A stretch of 39,085 nt of DNA from Desulfobacteraceae bacterium. Its GTDB lineage: Bacteria; Desulfobacterota; Desulfobacteria; Desulfobacterales; Desulfosarcinaceae. Every line of letters begins with the position of its first letter. Positions within the stretch are counted from its first letter, which is position 1. Shown piece after piece: positions 17,991 to 26,533 of the stretch. The position numbers and the translations under genes are program-made. The stretch covers positions 1 to 39,085 of the forward strand of contig QZKV01000099.1 in the NCBI GenBank assembly GCA_003599575.1, written 5' to 3'. The notes below the pieces were generated by a model that saw nothing but the letters and a program-made list of their open reading frames with translations, was not told where the DNA came from and searched no databases.

Positions 17991-18287
17991 TCATGGCGAT
18001 GGCCTGCGGTCCGCAATCTTCATCCAGATGATCGGCAGCCAAAGCAGACCGGCAATACCATTAAAGACGATGAGGGGAAAGGAGCCGATAATTATACCGT
18101 ACACGGCCCAAAGGAACAGGCCGCTGTCCAGCATCACTAGAAAGCGCAAATCCAAGCCACTCGCATCGCGCGTGCGATAGGTGGTCAGCAGTTGAGGTGC
18201 CGCACTGAAGGCCGTCAACACCCCGGCAACTATCCCTAAACCGTCGATCCAGTTCACGTGGGTTGCATCCTTCCGATTGGGATCCAT
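17991..18287 (-). CDS. SemiSWEET-type (PQ-loop) transporter
   Basis: 98 residues with three membrane helices: GLGIVAGVLTAFSAAPQLL with its PQ motif, the RFLVMLDSGLFLWAVYGII segment, and VFNGIAGLLWLPIIWMKI. This is the half-size SWEET arrangement, which works as a dimer to move sugars across the inner membrane. The ATG at 18287 has almost no ribosome-binding site. A GTG at 18257, 10 nt after AGGA, would give an 88-residue protein closer to the family's usual length and may be the true start. It is divergent from the Nudix gene. Confidence 0.85.
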   Translation of the reverse strand: MDPNRKDATHVNWIDGLGIVAGVLTAFSAAPQLLTTYRTRDASGLDLRFLVMLDSGLFLWAVYGIIIGSFPLIVFNGIAGLLWLPIIWMKIADRRPSP

Positions 18288-18452
18288 TCCGGCGGGCGGA
18301 CATTGGACGCCCCGTAAAAACCCCAGGCGTGCGGTCGCCGCCCTGAGGAAATGTCGTTGGTAATATAACTCCGTCGGGTGTAAAGAGAAGGATTGGAAAA
18401 CTAAAAAAGAGTTCCTTTTCTCATCATCGACATGCACCAAAGGATCGCCGAC

Positions 18453-18929
18453 ATGCCCAAAACAAGCGCCGGGTTGCTGATGTACCGTTTCCGCAACGGG
18501 CAACTGGAGGTTTTTTTGGTCCATCCCGGAGGGCCTTTCTGGCGCAAAAAAGACCATGGGGCCTGGTCCATCCCCAAGGGAGAGTATGCCGAAGGGGAAG
18601 ATCCTTTCGAGGTCGCCCGACGCGAATTCACGGAAGAAACCGGTTTTGCAGCCGAAGGCGATTTCATCACCCTTACGCCTCTCCGCCAGCCCAGCCGAAA
18701 AATCATTTCGGCCTGGGCGTTTGAAGGTGACTGCGACCCCGCCGGCATAAAGAGCAATCTTTTTACAATCGAGTGGCCGCCGGGCTCCGGCAAACAAGTC
18801 CAGTTTCCAGAGGTGGATCGCGCCGAGTGGTTCTCGCTGCCGACAGCCATAGTAAAACTGCACAAGGGCCAGGTGGGTTTTGTTGAACAGCTTTACCGGA
18901 TTTTGCGCCCGGACCAGTGGCCATCCTGA
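18453..18929 (+). CDS. Nudix hydrolase
   Basis: 158 residues. The complete Nudix box GX5EX7REUXEEXGU is present, starting at the Gly of KGEYAEGE and ending ARREFTEETGF, with all acidic metal ligands intact. The N-terminal SAGLLMYRFRNGQLEVFLVH and the WSIPKG lead-in resemble the YfcD/DR1025-type cytosolic group that hydrolyses nucleoside diphosphate-linked compounds. The substrate cannot be read from sequence. The start at 18453 has AAAGGA with 8 nt spacing; the ATG at 18432 has no such site. A GCATGC/GCATGC hairpin lies 14 bp after the stop without a T-run. Confidence 0.92.
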   Translation: MPKTSAGLLMYRFRNGQLEVFLVHPGGPFWRKKDHGAWSIPKGEYAEGEDPFEVARREFTEETGFAAEGDFITLTPLRQPSRKIISAWAFEGDCDPAGIKSNLFTIEWPPGSGKQVQFPEVDRAEWFSLPTAIVKLHKGQVGFVEQLYRILRPDQWPS

Positions 18930-19554
18930 GGCAGGGCCTTAAGCATGCTTCCGGCATGCCTGCCGACAGTCAATTGAGCCATATTCTTTGCGTTCCAATT
19001 GGATTTCCATCTGCAGAGCGCTGATCCGGTCAATACCGTACTTCATGGAAATCATCCGGCCGCCGCTCTTTGCCGGGCGATTCGGCAAATCTCCAAGAAA
19101 AGCCCCATCGGGCTGATCATCTTATGCCAGCATCACCCTTCATGGTAAGGAAATAAAACAGGTGCGCATAAAGTTCGCGGGTGTGCGCATTTTTTACGCG
19201 ATATGGGACCTCGCCGGTGATCTTGGTGAGCGCCACATTCCGTCGAATTTGGCTTTTTTCCAAAACGCGCGGACCAGTTGGTCCTTTGCAGACGCGGTGG
19301 CGTAAAGACTTCTGGACCTTCGCGTGATGGCTTTTTTCAACATGATGTCCTACAGCCGCACGTTTGGAACGCAATATGCTTTATATTTGGACATATGTAT
19401 GGTTAGCGGGTAGATCCGATACCGGGCCCGATGGACACCCACCTCAGGGTTGCCCCGCACAAAGCCTTGAACATCCGCCGGATGCTGAACCCGGGCCAGC
19501 AGAGAAGAACCCTCGGCGTACGCAGCGATGATTTCACCGAGGTACTGAATAGAA
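18930..19554. other. Non-coding or unassigned region upstream of the sensor kinase
   Basis: 625 bp with no recognisable gene. Two minus-strand frames are open (19117-19374 and 19350-19562), but neither resembles a known family or has a clear ribosome-binding site. A GCATGC-N5-GCATGC hairpin at 18943-18959 follows the Nudix gene. The promoter of the two-component pair should lie in the last 200 bp; I saw no convincing -24/-12 match there. Confidence 0.45.
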
Positions 19555-21312
19555 ATGGTCACCCCAAAGAAACTCTACCTGCCGGCCTTGTCGATATTGG
19601 CGACGGTATTAATCCTGCTGATCATTATCGGCATATCGACTTTCCGCAATCTGGACCGGCAAAAACAAGTCGCGCTCGAACTGGTTCGCCACCAGGGACT
19701 GACGCTGCTGCAAGCCATCGAGGCCAGCGTTCACAACGGCACTGCCGTGCAGAGCCGGAACGCCGGCGCGCTGGTTAATTTTGTGGCCGAATTGAGCACG
19801 AACCGGAACATCGCCTATATCATTTTATTTGACTCTGACGGCACAATTCTGCACCAGACCGGATCCGAAAACGGTCCCGCCCGCGATCATCCTGGGATTC
19901 GCCCCGGACTGGGTGAACAGGAAACGTCCCGTATGTACCGGCATTCGAGCGGGGACGAGATTTATGAAATCGCAAAACCTTTATCCGAGCGGTCGAACGG
20001 AGCCCAGGTCCATCGACCACGGGTTCCTGATGGAAATTCCCGCCTGCCTGACCAACCGGTCCACTTCATTGCGATAGGGATGAAAATGGCCGCATTCGAG
20101 GAGGCGCGCCAGGCCGATCTGAATCATGCGGTCATGATGGCGATCATCGCGCTGGCTTTGGGCACAGGTGCAGCATTTTTCATCTTCGTTATCCAGAACT
20201 ACTATCTGGTCAATCGCACCCTGAGACAAACCCAGGATTACATGCACCAGATCATTTCCAGTATGGCCACCGGGCTGGTGGGCATCGATGCCAACGGCAC
20301 GGTCAAATCCTACAACCTGCCTGCACTGGCCTTGCTCGACATCACTGAAGAAGCGATCAAAGGCAAACGTTTTGACACCATCCTGGACTTTGCGGCTACG
20401 GGCATATCGGACACCTTGGCTTGTGGACGTTCCATATTGGAAAGAGAGATCGACTATCGCACCGCGGCCGGCCGATCGCTGCCGCTGGCCGTCAGTGTAA
20501 CACCCATCCGGAATCCGGACGGCACATGCCGGGGGGCCGTCATCCTGCTGCGCGACTTGAGCGAAATCAAGACCCTGGAGGCTCACATGCGCCGTTCCGA
20601 GAAACTGGCGGCGGTGGGCGCTTTGGCGGCCAGCGTGGCCCATGAGATCAGGAACCCGTTAAGTTCCATAAAGGGATTTGCACAGTTTTTACAGAAAAGC
20701 ACCCCCAAAGAATCGCCCGAGAGGGAATACACCGGCACCATGATTCAGGAGGTTGATCGGATCAACGCCGTTGTCAATGATCTGTTGATTTTCGCACGAC
20801 CCATCCAGGCCGATCCGGAAACCACCGATGCGGCCGAACTGGTTGCGCATGTCATCCGGCTGGTTCAGCAGGATGCGAATGAAAAAGGCATAACCATAGA
20901 GAGCAGAATCAAGCCCGGTGTCCATAACATCTGCCTGGATGCCAATCAGATAACTCAGGCGCTGCTTAATTTGGCGCTTAATGCGGTTGCCGCCGTTGAT
21001 GAGGACGGCCGTATCACTTTCGGAATCGATCATGATGACGGGGAGGGGGCCTATAGGATTTGGGTTCAGGACAATGGCCCGGGCATCGACCCGAAAATCG
21101 TCGACAAAGTGTTCGATCCTTTTTTCACCACCCGGGAAAAAGGAACCGGGCTGGGTTTGGCCATCGTGCGCAAGATAGTGGAAAGCAGCAATGGACAAAT
21201 TTCAGTCATGTGTCCTCCCCCGGATAGCCCGCGCGGGTGCCGGTTTGTAATGCAACTGCCACTGGCGATGGAACAATGCAGGCAAGGGCCGCTGGTGAAT
21301 GATTCAAAATGA
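19555..21312 (+). CDS. ZraS-like membrane sensor histidine kinase
   Basis: 585 residues. Helix 1 is at about residues 9-28 and helix 2 at about 192-216, framing a periplasmic sensor domain of about 160 residues. A PAS domain (about 225-335) is followed by HisKA with phospho-acceptor His363 in SVAHEIRNPLSS, the N-box LLNLALNAV, and the G1/G2 boxes DNGPGID and GTGLGLAIV. The segment around helix 2 (GMKMAAFEEARQADLNHAV) closely resembles ZraS, the zinc-responsive kinase of enterobacteria; the His-rich metal loop of ZraS is not evident. No HAMP domain is visible. GAGG lies 12 nt before the ATG. The response regulator gene follows immediately. Confidence 0.9.
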   Translation: MVTPKKLYLPALSILATVLILLIIIGISTFRNLDRQKQVALELVRHQGLTLLQAIEASVHNGTAVQSRNAGALVNFVAELSTNRNIAYIILFDSDGTILHQTGSENGPARDHPGIRPGLGEQETSRMYRHSSGDEIYEIAKPLSERSNGAQVHRPRVPDGNSRLPDQPVHFIAIGMKMAAFEEARQADLNHAVMMAIIALALGTGAAFFIFVIQNYYLVNRTLRQTQDYMHQIISSMATGLVGIDANGTVKSYNLPALALLDITEEAIKGKRFDTILDFAATGISDTLACGRSILEREIDYRTAAGRSLPLAVSVTPIRNPDGTCRGAVILLRDLSEIKTLEAHMRRSEKLAAVGALAASVAHEIRNPLSSIKGFAQFLQKSTPKESPEREYTGTMIQEVDRINAVVNDLLIFARPIQADPETTDAAELVAHVIRLVQQDANEKGITIESRIKPGVHNICLDANQITQALLNLALNAVAAVDEDGRITFGIDHDDGEGAYRIWVQDNGPGIDPKIVDKVFDPFFTTREKGTGLGLAIVRKIVESSNGQISVMCPPPDSPRGCRFVMQLPLAMEQCRQGPLVNDSK

Positions 21313-21347
21313 TGAGATGCAGCGGCCCCTGCACGGGAAATGAGGAT

Positions 21348-22709
21348 ATGCCAAACTCTCCAAAAATTCTAGTGGTTGACGATGACCCCGCTCACCTGAA
21401 AATGCTCAAGGCGGTGCTGTCGGAGCAAAGTTATACCATCTCCATAGCCGGAGACGGTGCATCGGCCTTGGCGGCCGTGGAAAAACAATTTTACGACCTG
21501 ATCCTCATGGATTTGCGCATGCCCAAATTGAATGGACTGGAGGCCCAGAAGAGGATCAAAACAATCAGTCCCGACACCCCCATCATTATGATGACCGCCT
21601 ACGCATCCGTGGATACGGCGGTAGAGGCACTCAAGGCCGGCGCCGCCGATTACCTGACCAAACCCATCGATATCGATGAACTCACCATTCTGGTGCGCAA
21701 AGCCCTGCATCATCGGCAACTTGAACTGGAAAACAAATACCTCAAGGAGCGCTTACGGTTCGACTTTGCGGCCTTTATCGGACGCAGTCCGGCCATGCGC
21801 AATTTGTTCGAGACCCTGGCGCTGGTGGCGCCCTCGGAGGCCACCACCCTGATTTATGGCGAAAGCGGCACCGGTAAGGAACTGGTGGCCAACGCCATTC
21901 ACCAACACAGCCCGCGCCGGGATCATCCTTTTATCAAACTCAACTGTGCGGCCTTGCCGGAAACGCTGCTTGAAAGTGAACTGTTCGGCCATGAGAAGGG
22001 CGCCTTCACCGGAGCGACGGTGCGCAAAGCCGGACGTTTCCATCAGGCCGACCAGGGCTCAATACTTCTTGACGAAATCGCGGAAATGGCCCCGGCGACC
22101 CAGGCCAAGATCCTCAGGGTGTTGCAGCAAAAAGAATTTGAGCCGGTGGGAGGCGGTAACACGACGAAAGTGGATGTGCGTGTCATTGCCGCTACCAACA
22201 AGGATCTGCAGGCGGAAATGGAAGCGGGCCGATTCCGCGAGGATCTGTTTTACCGCTTGAATGTAGTCACTTTGAACGTGCCGCCGCTGAGGGAGCGCGG
22301 GGAAGACATTGCCCGGCTGGCCGAACATTTTCTAAAAGTCTATGCCGAAAAAAACCGGCGTTTGATCAAAGGCATCGGACCCCATGCACTTGATTTGCTG
22401 ATGCGCCACGACTGGCCGGGCAATGTCCGGGAACTCGAAAACACGATCGAACGCGCCGTGATCCTGGCCCGCGGGCATATGATCACCGCGGCCGAATTGC
22501 CCAAATCGATACAGCATGCATCTGTCGAAGAAAGGATTTTACAGACCGAGACGGTACCGACCGGCAAAACCCTGAAGGATATGGAGCGGGACATGATTCT
22601 TAAAACGCTCGAAGACAGTGACGGCAATCGCACCCGCACAGCGGAAACCCTGGGTATCAGCCGGCGCACGTTGCAGCTGAAATTGAAAGAGTACGGGATC
22701 AACCGTTAG
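21348..22709 (+). CDS. ZraR/NtrC-type sigma-54 response regulator
   Basis: 453 residues. The receiver domain has acidic pocket D11-D13, phospho-acceptor Asp55 in LILMDLRMPK, and Lys in TKPID. The AAA+ domain has Walker A GESGTGKE (171-178) and the sigma-54-contacting GAFTGA (about 218-223). A C-terminal Fis-type helix-turn-helix (NRTRTAETLGISRRTLQLKL) ends the protein. It activates -24/-12 promoters after phosphorylation by the upstream kinase. An in-frame ATG at 21309 overlaps the kinase stop; 21348 is preferred because receiver domains start close to MPNSPKILVV. A matching promoter lies at 23992-24010. Confidence 0.95.
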   Translation: MPNSPKILVVDDDPAHLKMLKAVLSEQSYTISIAGDGASALAAVEKQFYDLILMDLRMPKLNGLEAQKRIKTISPDTPIIMMTAYASVDTAVEALKAGAADYLTKPIDIDELTILVRKALHHRQLELENKYLKERLRFDFAAFIGRSPAMRNLFETLALVAPSEATTLIYGESGTGKELVANAIHQHSPRRDHPFIKLNCAALPETLLESELFGHEKGAFTGATVRKAGRFHQADQGSILLDEIAEMAPATQAKILRVLQQKEFEPVGGGNTTKVDVRVIAATNKDLQAEMEAGRFREDLFYRLNVVTLNVPPLRERGEDIARLAEHFLKVYAEKNRRLIKGIGPHALDLLMRHDWPGNVRELENTIERAVILARGHMITAAELPKSIQHASVEERILQTETVPTGKTLKDMERDMILKTLEDSDGNRTRTAETLGISRRTLQLKLKEYGINR

Positions 22710-22747
22710 AGGTGCTTTGAAAACATCCAATCGATTCGAAGTCAAGA

Positions 22748-22832
22748 CGGGGCAAGGCGTTCAACCGGCAGTGCAGCTGTCCATGCGACGCATGGATGAG
22801 AGTTTGGAATTTGGATTGCACGCCTTGCCCCG
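22748..22832. repeat. Inverted-repeat element with central palindrome
   Basis: CGGGGCAAGGCG (22748-22759) and CGCCTTGCCCCG (22821-22832) are perfect 12-nt inverted repeats 61 nt apart. In the interval TCCATGCG-A-CGCATGGA (22780-22796) is a perfect 8-bp hairpin. The element lies between the convergent response-regulator and lipoprotein genes. Neither side ends in a T-run, so a simple terminator is not clear; a REP/MITE-like repeat is equally possible. Confidence 0.6.
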
Positions 22833-22849
22833 AACCGGTACTGGGCCCC

Positions 22850-23452
22850 TTACATCATGCCATCTCTGCCCGGCATGTCATCCATCATCATATCTTCCAT
22901 ATCCATGAGCGTATTGCCCATATGGTCACGGGCTTGCTCGACGGATACCATGGCACGCCCCAGGTAATCACCTCCCATACGGTCAAGCGCGTCCATTAGC
23001 ATCATGACTTGATCGTCATTTTGGAACCGGCTTGGATCCATGCCAAAGTCGATATCGAGCCCCTGCATCTGTTCGATCATTTCCTCAGGAATGAGTATAC
23101 CGTTGTCCGGGTTGCCGTCCGCATCCATGGTTTGCAGCATTCGCGCCATGTTTGTTACCGCAGGATCGGTTTCGTCCAGGGCCCCGGGCACCAGGTCAAC
23201 CGGGGTCATATACGGCCGTGCCGTGCCTTGACCAAGCTGAACATCTCCTATGGAAAAGTGCACCGTCTCACCTTCCATGTAAGAAAAGCTGCCGTCTGCG
23301 GCGGTGACGCCCGATTGGGTTTCAGTGCGGTAGTGCAGCCCTTCGACTGCGCTGTCCAGAAATGCCCCCGTAAAAATCGAAGAGGTATCGCTTGCGCCCC
23401 CCGCACAAGCAGTCAGCAGGGCCGAACCCAATAGCAGTGCGAGCAGCTGCAT
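22850..23452 (-). CDS. Lipoprotein with Met/Asp-rich tail
   Basis: 200 residues. A signal sequence MQLLALLLGSALLTAC ends in a lipobox (LTAC), so it is a lipid-anchored envelope protein. The segment AFLDSAVEGLHYRT, then GVTAADGSFSYMEGETVHFSIG, is a beta repeat found in many deltaproteobacterial and gamma-proteobacterial surface proteins. MDADGNPDNGILI resembles a calcium loop. The tail is striking: the last 18 residues contain 8 Met and 5 Asp. Met-rich tails can bind copper or silver; that function is only inferred. Start chosen at the codon leading directly into the signal sequence; its ribosome-binding site is weak. Confidence 0.82.
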   Translation of the reverse strand: MQLLALLLGSALLTACAGGASDTSSIFTGAFLDSAVEGLHYRTETQSGVTAADGSFSYMEGETVHFSIGDVQLGQGTARPYMTPVDLVPGALDETDPAVTNMARMLQTMDADGNPDNGILIPEEMIEQMQGLDIDFGMDPSRFQNDDQVMMLMDALDRMGGDYLGRAMVSVEQARDHMGNTLMDMEDMMMDDMPGRDGMM

Positions 23453-24088
23453 CTTTGCATTTATCAAACCTCTTATCCAACATAAACGCTTTTGGTCGCA
23501 GCCAACACACCCGCTGTTTACAACATTTCTTCTGTTCTTTCTGAAAAGATCGCGATCCATTCTTCCTCCATTGCTGAATTGGGTTGGTACGAAAGCCTAT
23601 GCAGAAGGAGACAGCATGATGCATGCCAAAATTCAAATGAGAACGGGAGAAAACACATCAGCTTTATAGAAGCAGTTTCAACACCCCCTCGGACATACCT
23701 CCTGCATCGGCCCGGAAGGCGATCAAGTCAAAATTCCAAGCGCACGCATTTGCCCAGGCCATAGAAGCAGAGGCTTCCCGTCTTTTCCACCGTGAGTGGT
23801 CGCGTTCTTCAGCGCACCGATGTCACCAAACAGCATGCGCAGATTTTTCGCAAATTCTGCCCGGCTGGCATTAAAAGCACGATTATATTTTGCGCATCTG
23901 CATTTTCGGATCTCCAAAAGAATCACCTGGCCAATGAACAGTTACCATTACCATCACACCTTTGGGAAGAAAATCAGTTGCCCGCAATCAACCGGCATTG
24001 CTTTTGCTAAAGCAGGTGTCAGGTAAAATAAATTGCTGCGAGATGCTCATTCACAGTGGATGGTTAATCGGAAGAGAAAGGTGGGACT
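23453..24088. other. Long intergenic region with regulatory elements
   Basis: 636 bp, more AT-rich than the flanking genes. It should hold the lipoprotein promoter (minus) at its left end and contains the sigma-54 promoter at 23992-24010 at its right end. A 67-codon minus-strand frame (23723-23926) with a GTG-like start is open, but it matches no family I know; it may be a gene remnant. No tRNA or terminator was seen. Confidence 0.5.
23992..24010 (+). promoter_or_regulatory. Sigma-54 (-24/-12) promoter
   Basis: CCGGCATTGCTTTTGCTAA has GG at 23994-23995 and GC at 24006-24007, exactly 10 nt apart, with GGCAT at -24 and TTGCT at -12. This is close to the consensus TGGCAC-N5-TTGCW. It reads towards the His-rich exported protein and lies 1.3 kb past a sigma-54 activator gene. 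Transcription would begin near 24019. Confidence 0.72.
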
Positions 24089-24349
24089 ATGCACACCTAC
24101 ATAAAAAGAAATTTCAATTATGATCTGTCTGACTTTGTCTGGTTTTTGCGTTCATTTAAGACAAGGCGCAACCACAAAAAACGGATCCCCTTTGCCTTCC
24201 GAAACCGGACGGACGAATGCGTGCGCGCAAAAACCCAACCCTGGTTAATGCGCTGGAGCAAACGGAGCAGATGCCAAAAGCGTATTAACCATCACCCGCT
24301 CGGAAAGGAGAATTTATTCGCATGTATGGAATCCGCAAAATTCTGGTAG
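24089..24349 (+). CDS. Possible small basic protein downstream of the sigma-54 promoter
   Basis: 86 codons beginning MHTYIKRNFNYDLSDFVWFL. AAGGTGGG lies 5 nt before the ATG, an unusually good site for a chance frame, and it is the first frame after the -24/-12 promoter. The product is rich in Arg, Lys and His, with no signal peptide and no recognised family. Its 3' end overlaps the His-rich gene by 28 bp in another frame. It may be a leader peptide or simply 5' untranslated RNA. Confidence 0.28.
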   Translation: MHTYIKRNFNYDLSDFVWFLRSFKTRRNHKKRIPFAFRNRTDECVRAKTQPWLMRWSKRSRCQKRINHHPLGKENLFACMESAKFW

Positions 24350-24678
24350 GAATCGCGATGGCCGCCGTCTGCCTGGCCCTGACAGCCCCTGCTTACGCCG
24401 GCGGCATGGGTGGCGGTCACCATGGTTCCGGGTACGGCTATAGGGATGGGCATCATGGTGATTCGGATGGCCACGGCAGTGATTACCGCAGTGACAGGCA
24501 TGACTCCGCTGCCGGCCATGGCCATGACGGACCGGGGGGCTATGAAGACCACCATGGTAATGGATACGGCCCACAGGGCTCCTACTTGGATGGGCACCAT
24601 GAACGCTATGGGCGGAGGTATTATCCAGGCGGATTCAGCCGCGCCCGGTTCAGCTTCGGCGTAAGAATTTCCGATTAA
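24322..24678 (+). CDS. Exported His/Gly-rich protein, probable metal binder
   Basis: 118 residues. A clean signal peptide (about residues 1-26, cleavage after APAYA) is followed by a low-complexity mature chain with 12 His in about 80 residues, arranged as HH and HGH pairs between Gly, Asp and Tyr. No Cys is present in the mature part. Such chains bind Zn, Ni or Cu; this is inferred from composition. The gene has AAAGGAG 11 nt before the ATG, a sigma-54 promoter about 300 bp upstream, and a strong hairpin directly after. It may play the part that ZraP plays beside ZraSR in enterobacteria, although it is not a ZraP homologue by sequence. Confidence 0.8.
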   Translation: MYGIRKILVGIAMAAVCLALTAPAYAGGMGGGHHGSGYGYRDGHHGDSDGHGSDYRSDRHDSAAGHGHDGPGGYEDHHGNGYGPQGSYLDGHHERYGRRYYPGGFSRARFSFGVRISD

Positions 24679-24705
24679 CAATCTCCCCACACCACCTGTT
24701 TTATT

Positions 24706-24741
24706 AGAACAGCCTGGGCGTTTGCCTGCCCCGGCTGTTCT
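24706..24741 (+). terminator. Strong hairpin terminator after the His-rich gene
   Basis: Arms AGAACAGCC-T-GGGC (24706-24719) and GCCC-C-GGCTGTTCT (24728-24741) pair over 13 of 14 positions around an 8-nt loop and are followed by TGTCTT. It begins 27 bp after the stop codon. The remaining sequence up to 25031 shows no gene and should hold the promoter of the glutathione synthetase gene. Confidence 0.75.
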
Positions 24742-25031
24742 TGTCTTCCATTGGCTTCATTTCAGCATGAAGACAAAGTCCGTTGTCGTTTGCGGGTGAC
24801 CCCGCGCAGATCTTGCGCGCCATTGTGACCAGGCCGGCGCGGGGAATAGGGAATTATTATACAACCCGGCGCATCGCTTTAGCGGCGCGGAGAGGATCCA
24901 TCCATCGCTTATCCACCGAATTTACCTATAAATCAGTTAATTGACCGGTGACCGCCCTCCGCAAGCGCTGCATGGCACCGGTATTGCGTTATGGATGCGC
25001 AGGGTGTGAATGAAATGTGCAAAGGAGCCCC

Positions 25032-26024
25032 ATGAGAATCGCCTACATTATGGATGAAATCGCATCCATCGATCCGGTTTGGGAAACCACCAGCCACCTG
25101 ATGTACGAATGCAACCAACGCGGCCACAGCGTTTACTTCCTGGAACCCCATGACATTTACATCCGCGACAGCACGGTGGTGGCCCGCATGCACAACGTCA
25201 GCGTAGCGCCGGATATGCACATGCAAAGCTACTGGCGCGCGCTGGTCGCCATTGTTGAGGAAGGCGAACGTATTTTCGAGTCGATCACCGATCTGGATGC
25301 CATGTTTTTGCGCAAAAACCCGCCGCTGGACTATCGGACCATGGAGTACCTGGCTCCTTATGAGAGCAAAGTTTTTATGATCAACAGCACCGCCGGCCAG
25401 ATTCGCGGCAACAGCAAATTATACCCGCTCAATTTCCCCGGGATCATCCCCGAAACCCATGTTTCCAAGGACCCTAAGCGACTGCTGAAAATCATCGAAG
25501 AGTTCGGCGGCGCCATGGTGGTCAAGCCTTTGCAGCGTTTCGGCGGAGAGGGCGTTATCAAGGTCAGCACCGCTGATCGTGAAAACCTCACCTCGTTGAT
25601 CCACTATTACACCCGGGCCAGCCGGCCCTACCGGGAACGCGAGCCCATTATGGTACAGGCCTTCCTGGAGAGCGCCAAGACCGAAGGGGATGTGCGTATT
25701 CTGCTGCTCGACGGTGAGATTCTCGGCGCCATGCAGCGCATTCCCCAGGCGGGCGACTTTCGCACCAACGTGCACGCCGGCGGCAGCGTGCGGCCGCACA
25801 CGATCACCCCCGCGGAAAGAGCTGTGTGTGAAGCCATCAAGGAGCGTTTGATACAGGATGGACTTTATTTTGTCGGGCTCGATCTCATTGACGGCAAGCT
25901 GATCGAAGTCAATTGCGTATCGCCGGGCGGCATCCCCCGCATCAACCACCTCGACCATGTGCATTTGGAAGCCCGGGTGATCGATTTTATCGAACGGAAC
26001 GTGGCCGGGCGCAAGCATGCGTAA
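25032..26024 (+). CDS. gshB: Glutathione synthetase-like ATP-grasp ligase
   Basis: 330 residues, ATP-grasp fold. The N-terminal domain includes the GshB-like DAMFLRKNPPLDYRTMEYL, where a Arg-Lys-x-Pro-Pro motif contacts the substrate. The ATP-binding segment is MVVKPLQRFGGEGVIKV. The metal-binding end is GLYFVGLDLIDGKLIEVNCVS followed by PGGIPRINH. GshB joins gamma-glutamylcysteine to glycine in the cytosol. No gshA is in the window, so a related ligase activity on another peptide remains possible. AAAGGAG lies 5 nt before the ATG at 25032; an extension to 25017 lacks this. Confidence 0.83.
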   Translation: MRIAYIMDEIASIDPVWETTSHLMYECNQRGHSVYFLEPHDIYIRDSTVVARMHNVSVAPDMHMQSYWRALVAIVEEGERIFESITDLDAMFLRKNPPLDYRTMEYLAPYESKVFMINSTAGQIRGNSKLYPLNFPGIIPETHVSKDPKRLLKIIEEFGGAMVVKPLQRFGGEGVIKVSTADRENLTSLIHYYTRASRPYREREPIMVQAFLESAKTEGDVRILLLDGEILGAMQRIPQAGDFRTNVHAGGSVRPHTITPAERAVCEAIKERLIQDGLYFVGLDLIDGKLIEVNCVSPGGIPRINHLDHVHLEARVIDFIERNVAGRKHA

Positions 26025-26176
26025 TATATTACAATGTTCGGCCTCAGCGCACAAGGCAAAGCGTCTGGCAGGACAATCCGTTGGCCAGGCGGCCCGAAGG
26101 CCGTCGGAGCAGCTCTGGGACGGTGCAGCGTGATCATGCAAACCTTTGGCAGCATTCAAACACAAAGGAGGAAGTC

Positions 26177-26533
26177 ATGCGAAAGAGAGCGATAGTCCAG
26201 GTACTCGCGGCCCTTTTTTTCATCACAGCGGCAGGATGCGCGGGCATAGGGAGTGCGGGGCACAAGTACCTCATGAAAGGTCAGGTACTGGAAGTTAACG
26301 GCCGTGCAGCTTATGTGTGCATCGGCAGCGCGAGTGGCGCCAAGGCAGGGCAGGAACTGCCCGTCTTCAGGTATGTGCCATCGGGGATCTTGGGCGAAAA
26401 GCAAAGACCAAGTTATCGACGGGAGCTTGTAGGCGCCGTGAGAATCACGGAAGTGGTTGACGAGCATTTCGCCAATGCAACCGTCCTTAGGGGCGATGTC
26501 AAAGCCAATGACCTAGCGGAATTGAAGATGTAG
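26177..26533 (+). CDS. Small predicted lipoprotein
   Basis: 118 residues. Signal sequence with lipobox at ITAAGC (Cys about residue 20). The mature domain has a beta-barrel-like pattern (GQVLEVNGRAAYVCIGS, GAKAGQELPVFRYV, GAVRITEVVDEHFANATVL), resembling OB-like or FlgT C-terminal-like domains seen in many envelope lipoproteins. It sits 152 bp after the glutathione synthetase-like gene and has an excellent AAAGGAGG site. Function is unknown. Confidence 0.85.
   Translation: MRKRAIVQVLAALFFITAAGCAGIGSAGHKYLMKGQVLEVNGRAAYVCIGSASGAKAGQELPVFRYVPSGILGEKQRPSYRRELVGAVRITEVVDEHFANATVLRGDVKANDLAELKM

Noticed and set aside
19117..19562. Two minus-strand frames upstream of the sensor kinase
   Set aside because: They overlap each other, lack ribosome-binding sites and resemble no family.
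23723..23926. 67-codon minus-strand frame in the gap
   Set aside because: No known family, no good ribosome-binding site; kept only as a possible remnant in the region note.
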